From Sphaeroforma arctica JP610 (Eukaryota; Opisthokonta; Ichthyosporea; Ichthyophonida), in contig NW_014040217.1 in NCBI RefSeq assembly GCF_001186125.1, positions 12,124 through 34,444 of the forward strand: a stretch of DNA of 22,321 nt, read 5' to 3'. Shown piece by piece: positions 17,900-22,321 of this stretch. The notes beneath the pieces were generated by a model that did no database searches, was not told where the DNA came from, and saw only the letters and a list, made by a program, of their open reading frames with translations. The position numbers and the translations under genes are program-made. How positions within the stretch are numbered: position 1 is the stretch's first letter; each line of letters starts with the position of its first letter.

Positions 17900-18479
17900 A
17901 TGAACGTGTAATTATCCCTGTATATTGCAACGGAAATAAAAATCTTGCACTGATTGATCCTGGTTCAGAAATCTCTTGTATATCCGATCGCTTTTCGTTG
18001 ATGAAAGATATCGAACGGCGAACGCAAACCACTCATCTTATTTCAGCAGATGAGAATACTTCTAAGTGTGAACCATGGCCATCGATGATAAAATCTCCTT
18101 GGCCGATAATATAAATATCACCACTCAAGCTGTGATACTTAAGATGTTACAGAAACACTAAATTATAGTCGGAATGAGCAATCTGTTCACATTAGGTATA
18201 ACTGTAACTGAGCTACCGAACAACATCGATCCATTAAAAGATCAATAAGACGATAATTGTTTAAAACCATATCACCACCGTCTGACACAGCCAAGGCATT
18301 ATTGCCTGACTTTGTAAATAAGATTATGAATATTATTTTAATAAATCTGAAGAGTAAGATTACTGACTGGTAAGTTCCGTTTTAACGACAGATACGTCAG
18401 CCTTGACTTAACCAAGGTAGATTTTACCCCGCTGAAGTGTGCCTCTAAGAACTATGTATCCTGGAGACACGAGGCTGTA
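17900..18479 (+). pseudogene. Element C protease and protease-RT linker (fossil)
   Basis: Matches the 5880-5310 part of element A: the active-site segment with EISCISDRF near 17965-17995, the second block with IVGMSNLFTLGITVTELP near 18165-18220, and the linker with YVSLDLTKVDF and NYVSWRHEA near 18395-18477. It ends abruptly at the LTR start at 18480. Confidence 0.75.
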
Positions 18480-18802
18480 TGTACCATCTAGGGACCAGAT
18501 TATCAAAAAGCCAATCCAAATCCCAAATGCCAGAATAATCAAATACTGAGTTTTGGAATTGGGATTGGAATATTTTTGATATTAGAGTCATCAGAAATAT
18601 TAGCGATAGAATCGGTAAGCTATACTAGGACTCCCGCGTGTGAGAGAAGCACTCAAGTAAATTCTGAGTCTAGTGAAAACACAAATAAAGACTCAGTTTG
18701 GTTCACTCAGACTAAGGACTTTTCCTAGCTGAGATAGCCGTATTTAAGAGGTCTGTTGTATCCATTTGTCTCGTACCTTTCAGCTACTCTCCAAACTCTA
18801 CA
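18480..18802 (+). repeat. D-family LTR (323 bp)
   Basis: Starts TGTACCATCTAGGGACCAG and ends CTCCAAACTCTACA, matching the 3' LTR of element D (8422-8735) over its length at about 80% by eye. It interrupts element C. The element C sequence is not picked up again on the right and no target-site duplication is seen, so it is better read as a 5' LTR followed by remains of its own element than as a solo LTR. Confidence 0.85.
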
Positions 18803-19374
18803 TTTTTTACAATATCCTTACTTAGATAAGTCAACCAGAGTCACTATAAGTTAAAGAATATATCGTAATTAGTGAATTATAATTCATCACAGTTCTGAAT
18901 ACCACGAGGAAGTAACACCAGAGTGAAGAAGTGTTATTACAAACGTGAGGAGGCTAAGTTCTCAGTAGGGCCAACAAAAAGAAGGTGGATTCACTATCCA
19001 GGACTGCCGCGGAAAGAAGAACGAAGAGGAGCAAATAAGAAGAAAAACCCCTCAGATAACGTGGCCTCAGGACAACAACCAAGGTATCAATATCGTGTCC
19101 AGAAGTAAGCTGGACACGGGTCAAGGCTGTACAAGTGTTGTTATGATCACAAAGAGAATATCCGCGTGTAGAAAAATTAGAAGTTTCGCATTGATTATTT
19201 AAATAATGTTGAGGATTTTCAAACAAGAAAGTCCACTGAGATCAGGGGCCCTACACAACAAAGCGAGGTAGACTAGTGATAAAAGAACATAGGTGACATA
19301 ATTTCTATCAACTAGCTAGAGTTATGAGTCTACGAATTAATACACGAGGAGAGCCCAGTAGTATTGACCGATGA
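18803..19374 (+). pseudogene. Possible gag/protease remains of a D-family element
   Basis: Downstream of the LTR, a short basic frame (18923-19108) starts KKCYYKREEAKFSVGPTKRRW, faintly like a CCHC knuckle followed by a basic tail. At about 19120-19200 another frame has SKLDTGQGCTSVV, which resembles a retropepsin active site. The order knuckle then protease suits the end of gag. The match is weak and short. Nothing else is recognised before the LINE begins. Confidence 0.35.
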
Positions 19375-19380
19375 TGAACA

Positions 19381-22321
19381 ATGTTAGGCCCAATGAGAAT
19401 GACGCTCTTCAACCCACAAGGACTCAACATGGACAACGCAGCACATACAGATAAGTGTCTGAACGTTATATCGATTTTAAGTCAGGTTGATGTTATGTGT
19501 GTGGTTGAAACCTGGCATAACACCACATTTCTTAATCATATACGCTCGAACACACACTACCATATCCTACACCACACTACACAGCATAATATCTTACACC
19601 CTTCACACTGTGGTATTGGCATATTTTCCAAACACTACCCATCGAATTTTCAACTTGTACACTCTTCACCGTACGCGGTGTTCTTTGTGTGCTTTGGCAT
19701 TCATATGACCGTGTTCTACTTTCCACTCAAATCGCTTACTGAAGAAGACGTCAGGCGATACATGAATCCCCCCGAGATTGGCGGTTTCCAACCAGATGTC
19801 GTGTGGGGAGATTTCAACTTCAAAGCTCGGAAGTATGGCCACGCATCTACAAATCACGGACTACGTATGAAAACGATTGAAACTATTCTGCGTAAGACGT
19901 GGCACTTGGACTACCTCTATGCTGGCGGCTCAACTGGTACTGAACATGCGTATCATCGACCTACCACCCCCGCCTCCCTCCAAACCTATAAGCTGACGGA
20001 CTACGGTATCTGTGGTGACCACACCTTTGGACTCGATCTCCAGATACTTCCCACGAATCAAATCCATCAGCCCCAACAAATGCCAGCAATGCCGCCGCCT
20101 CCGGACCAACGCCTCCCCTCCCATGGATATAACCGATATCGCCATCGACTGTATCACCTACGCAACAAATCCCGCGCGCGATTATTCCAAGCCGAAATCA
20201 GGGCGCATCAGAACCTACTACGGTCGTATCTCACTTTACATGGACCAGCGGAAGGGCTGCTACGAATCCTCGACCGCATCTGGCGCTATGCCACTAACCC
20301 ACAAATCTTTGGAGGGTTCTATTATGACTTAAACAGACCTTGGGTTCAGCAGCTGCCAAACCACTCGTTCCGCCCACGTCTGACCGCCCAAAGCAATGCT
20401 CAAATGTTCAAAGATATTGCGTACCAACGACGGTCTCCGCGCCAACCCTGCATACCGGGTACCGATGACACAGGCGCTACCCTCGCTGGCTACTTTGAGG
20501 CCCTATTCAACTCTACAAACCCGTACGTGGTTCCACCGGATACCGAACCCTCTCCTGATGTCACTTCCACCATACGCTCCGACGATGTAATGGAGGCAAT
20601 ACTACGCTATCCCAATAAGGGACCTGGCCCCGACGGGATCCACATCCTCCTCCTGAAGGCCTCAGTGAAGCGCTCTACCGAACGTCAGACATTGGGACGC
20701 CCCGACGCCAATAGCCCACTGATTAGACTCCTTGCCGAAGCATTCACTGAGCTACTGATGGCGGGTACCTTTCCCGCAGCCCTGAACTGCAGCCTCCTAA
20801 CAGCGCACCCAAAGAAAGCCGATGCAGATTTCACCTCCCCCGCCGACTTCCGTCCCATCACGCTTACACAAATAGTCAGACGCATCTTTGAAAAGTGCTT
20901 TCTTAATCTGATTACGAGCCACCCCGGCTCTGCTACCCATGCTATCCAAGCTGGCTTCAAATCACGGTACTCCTGTCATACCCAAGCACTTGCCGCCATG
21001 GAATCTGAGACACAGTCAGAAGAGGAGTGGAACGATGTCTGTCTGGACATAACCAAGGCATACGACAAGGTCGCTCTCCCACGCCTATGGGTACTTTTGC
21101 GTCACGCTGGAATGCCCGAAAACTGGATCAACTGCCTCCGCGCGCTGTTTGAGAGGGTCCCTACCCGAGTGACATACCGCGGCACGCTCTCGTCTCTATT
21201 CCTTAGAACGAATGGCATCCTACAAGGCTCAATCGTCGGTCCCCAGCTCTTTATTATCTACATGGATTCCTTAGCTGTCACGCTAGCACAATTTCGGCCC
21301 AAGCTCTTCCGTTCATATTTATTTGTCGATGACACACGGATCCAAGCCCCTCGATCGGTTTCGCTCCAGCCCTTCTTAGATGACATTGATGCGTGGGGAC
21401 GCAAATCTGGCCTCGAACAGGGTGTCATTAAACCCCGAGTACAATCTACCGACTTGCGACACGCGGCACCAACCATCCGTATAAGTGGTGAGCTTATCAT
21501 GCCGACGCTTGCAGACGCACCTTGGAACACACGTTACCTCCCCCTGAAACTGGCGCCCACACATGCCGAACCGAAACACTACAAATACCCAGGGTTCCCA
21601 CTCTCTCACGGAGTACCAGGAATCAACCTCGCTAGACATATGGAATTCCTAGTTGCAGCATTGTCACTGGGTATCGCCTCTTTCCGCGCTTATGGCTTCC
21701 ATGGCTTCAGCTGGCGACACCCCCGCAACCGACTGGTGATGTTCAAGACATTCATCCTATCCACGGCTACATATGGGATGAACATTATTGCCTGGGCTCT
21801 GCCTATGTGGAAGGATGCGTTGGACCCCCTATTCGAACGCTTTAACTCAGCACTCATTCAAGCAGCAGCCATCATCACGGGCACTAAATACCCTCGGTTT
21901 CCTAAACATCAAACAAACTTACTTCACTTTTGCGGCCTGCTCCCCTTGCGACAATTCGCGGACTACCTCGGAGGTTGCCTGGGAATAAAACTCGACTCAA
22001 TGGCCAGCACAAATCCACTTACCCCTCTGACGCAACCCGCCTGGGCCCACGATAAACCATCACTGAGCTTCCCGTACAGTATCTTTGCTCACCTGAAAAC
22101 TGTACACAAAACCACGGGCGGGCGTACACCCGACCATGTAGCCCTCCGCCAACGCTGTGACGACATCAGGAAGAACTCAACAAAACGTTGGTCCAACAAG
22201 GAGATCGCGGCAATGGCCCGGCGCCAATACTACTACCAACTGGTTATGGTAAACCGCCAACCTCAAACCGAGACACAGCCAGTCACGACAGCTTCAATTG
22301 CTGCTTCGAGTATACACCAAT
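19381..22321 (+). mobile_element. Non-LTR retrotransposon (LINE), APE type, 5' part
   Basis: The window ends inside this element. It holds one long ORF with an apurinic-type endonuclease and a reverse transcriptase. No ORF1 is visible upstream, and its 5' boundary cannot be fixed; it may start a little before 19381. The sequence is GC-richer, with many C-ending codons, unlike its AT-rich left neighbour. It is uninterrupted over the 2.9 kb seen, so it looks much younger than the LTR elements. The 3' UTR and tail lie outside the window. Confidence 0.9.
19381..22321 (+). CDS. LINE ORF2-type endonuclease/reverse transcriptase (partial at 3' end)
   Basis: The frame is open for 980 codons from ATG 19381 to the window edge with no stop; an in-frame TGA at 19375-19377 bounds it on the left. 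Other in-frame ATGs are at 19393 and 19399, so the start is uncertain by a few residues. Residues 1-223 are an EEP/APE-like endonuclease: LFNPQGLN (9-16), catalytic E in VETW (43), GIGIFSK (78-84), WGDFN (142-146) and GDH (212-214), where most members have SDH. The RT spans about 400-720: NKGPGPDG (412-419), FRPI (490-493), QAGF, LDITKAYD (catalytic D556), LQGSIVGP (Q615) and FVDD (648-651; FADD is commoner). A thumb-like part follows, with an ITGTKYPRF and GLLPLRQFADYL region typical of LINEs. The enzyme nicks the target and primes cDNA synthesis there. Clade is not resolved. Confidence 0.93.
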   Translation, partial: MLGPMRMTLFNPQGLNMDNAAHTDKCLNVISILSQVDVMCVVETWHNTTFLNHIRSNTHYHILHHTTQHNILHPSHCGIGIFSKHYPSNFQLVHSSPYAVFFVCFGIHMTVFYFPLKSLTEEDVRRYMNPPEIGGFQPDVVWGDFNFKARKYGHASTNHGLRMKTIETILRKTWHLDYLYAGGSTGTEHAYHRPTTPASLQTYKLTDYGICGDHTFGLDLQILPTNQIHQPQQMPAMPPPPDQRLPSHGYNRYRHRLYHLRNKSRARLFQAEIRAHQNLLRSYLTLHGPAEGLLRILDRIWRYATNPQIFGGFYYDLNRPWVQQLPNHSFRPRLTAQSNAQMFKDIAYQRRSPRQPCIPGTDDTGATLAGYFEALFNSTNPYVVPPDTEPSPDVTSTIRSDDVMEAILRYPNKGPGPDGIHILLLKASVKRSTERQTLGRPDANSPLIRLLAEAFTELLMAGTFPAALNCSLLTAHPKKADADFTSPADFRPITLTQIVRRIFEKCFLNLITSHPGSATHAIQAGFKSRYSCHTQALAAMESETQSEEEWNDVCLDITKAYDKVALPRLWVLLRHAGMPENWINCLRALFERVPTRVTYRGTLSSLFLRTNGILQGSIVGPQLFIIYMDSLAVTLAQFRPKLFRSYLFVDDTRIQAPRSVSLQPFLDDIDAWGRKSGLEQGVIKPRVQSTDLRHAAPTIRISGELIMPTLADAPWNTRYLPLKLAPTHAEPKHYKYPGFPLSHGVPGINLARHMEFLVAALSLGIASFRAYGFHGFSWRHPRNRLVMFKTFILSTATYGMNIIAWALPMWKDALDPLFERFNSALIQAAAIITGTKYPRFPKHQTNLLHFCGLLPLRQFADYLGGCLGIKLDSMASTNPLTPLTQPAWAHDKPSLSFPYSIFAHLKTVHKTTGGRTPDHVALRQRCDDIRKNSTKRWSNKEIAAMARRQYYYQLVMVNRQPQTETQPVTTASIAASSIHQ

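Larger units (their letters stand above)
15380..18479 (+). mobile_element. Element C: 5' half of a broken Ty3/gypsy element, family of A
   Basis: It has a partial 5' LTR (15380-15608), a leader (15609-15736), gag (15737-17640), a zinc-finger region (17668-17800), protease and the protease-RT linker (17900-18479). The LTR matches that of A, and the protease/linker matches A closely (for example the GMS-x-L-x2-LGIT block and YVSLDLTKVDF). It is broken at many points. It stops at 18479, where a D-family LTR begins, so RT and integrase are not in the window. It shows the gag portion that element A lacks. Confidence 0.85.

Noticed and set aside
20012-21988. Short ORFs in other frames and on the minus strand across 19487-21988
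   Set aside because: They overlap the open LINE frame, which has recognisable endonuclease and RT motifs; they are shadows.
1-22321. tRNA, rRNA, CRISPR array, bacterial operon or host gene
   Set aside because: None could be recognised on either strand; no cloverleaf, no spaced repeat array and no coding region outside transposable elements.

Overview
This window is a eukaryotic transposon graveyard. I find no host gene, rRNA, tRNA or CRISPR array. The coding matter comes from LTR retrotransposons of the Ty3/gypsy type, most of them old and broken, plus one LINE (non-LTR retrotransposon) whose visible reading frame is fully open. The sequence does not fix the species. Several chromodomain-type Ty3/gypsy lineages, an APE-type LINE and a near absence of cellular genes suggest a repeat-rich region of a protist, fungus-like or other small eukaryotic genome; that is inference.

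Layout, left to right. 1-103 holds simple repeats. Element A (minus strand, about 101-6260) has a 3' LTR at 101-958, a G-rich polypurine tract, integrase with a chromodomain-like tail, a Dam-methyltransferase-like domain, RNase H, reverse transcriptase (RT), protease and a gag zinc-finger region. A 725-bp solo LTR of A's own LTR family (4054-4778, flanked by the 4-bp duplication TCCC) sits inside its RT. 6261-7330 is an A- and C-rich stretch with no recognisable gene. Element D (plus, about 7331-8735) is the 3' end of a chromovirus: integrase C-terminus, chromodomain, polypurine tract and 3' LTR. Element B (minus, about 8736-13580) has an integrase remnant, Dam-like domain, RNase H, protease and gag, a 297-bp repeat that recurs in D, and an internal gag duplication. 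13581-14735 is T-rich and without a recognisable gene. Element E (plus, about 14736-15345) keeps only RNase H and a Dam-like domain. Element C (plus, about 15380-18479) belongs to A's family and keeps part of its 5' LTR, gag and protease. A D-family LTR (18480-18802) follows with possible gag/protease remains, and then the LINE (19381 to beyond the window end).

The elements share a theme. In three of the Ty3/gypsy lineages (A, B, E) the segment directly after RNase H resembles Dam-type N6-adenine DNA methyltransferases, with an NPP(W) motif. Such a domain is known from DIRS-type elements, but A also carries an ordinary DDE integrase. This is the most unusual thing in the window. Relative ages come only from nesting, because no element keeps both of its LTRs.
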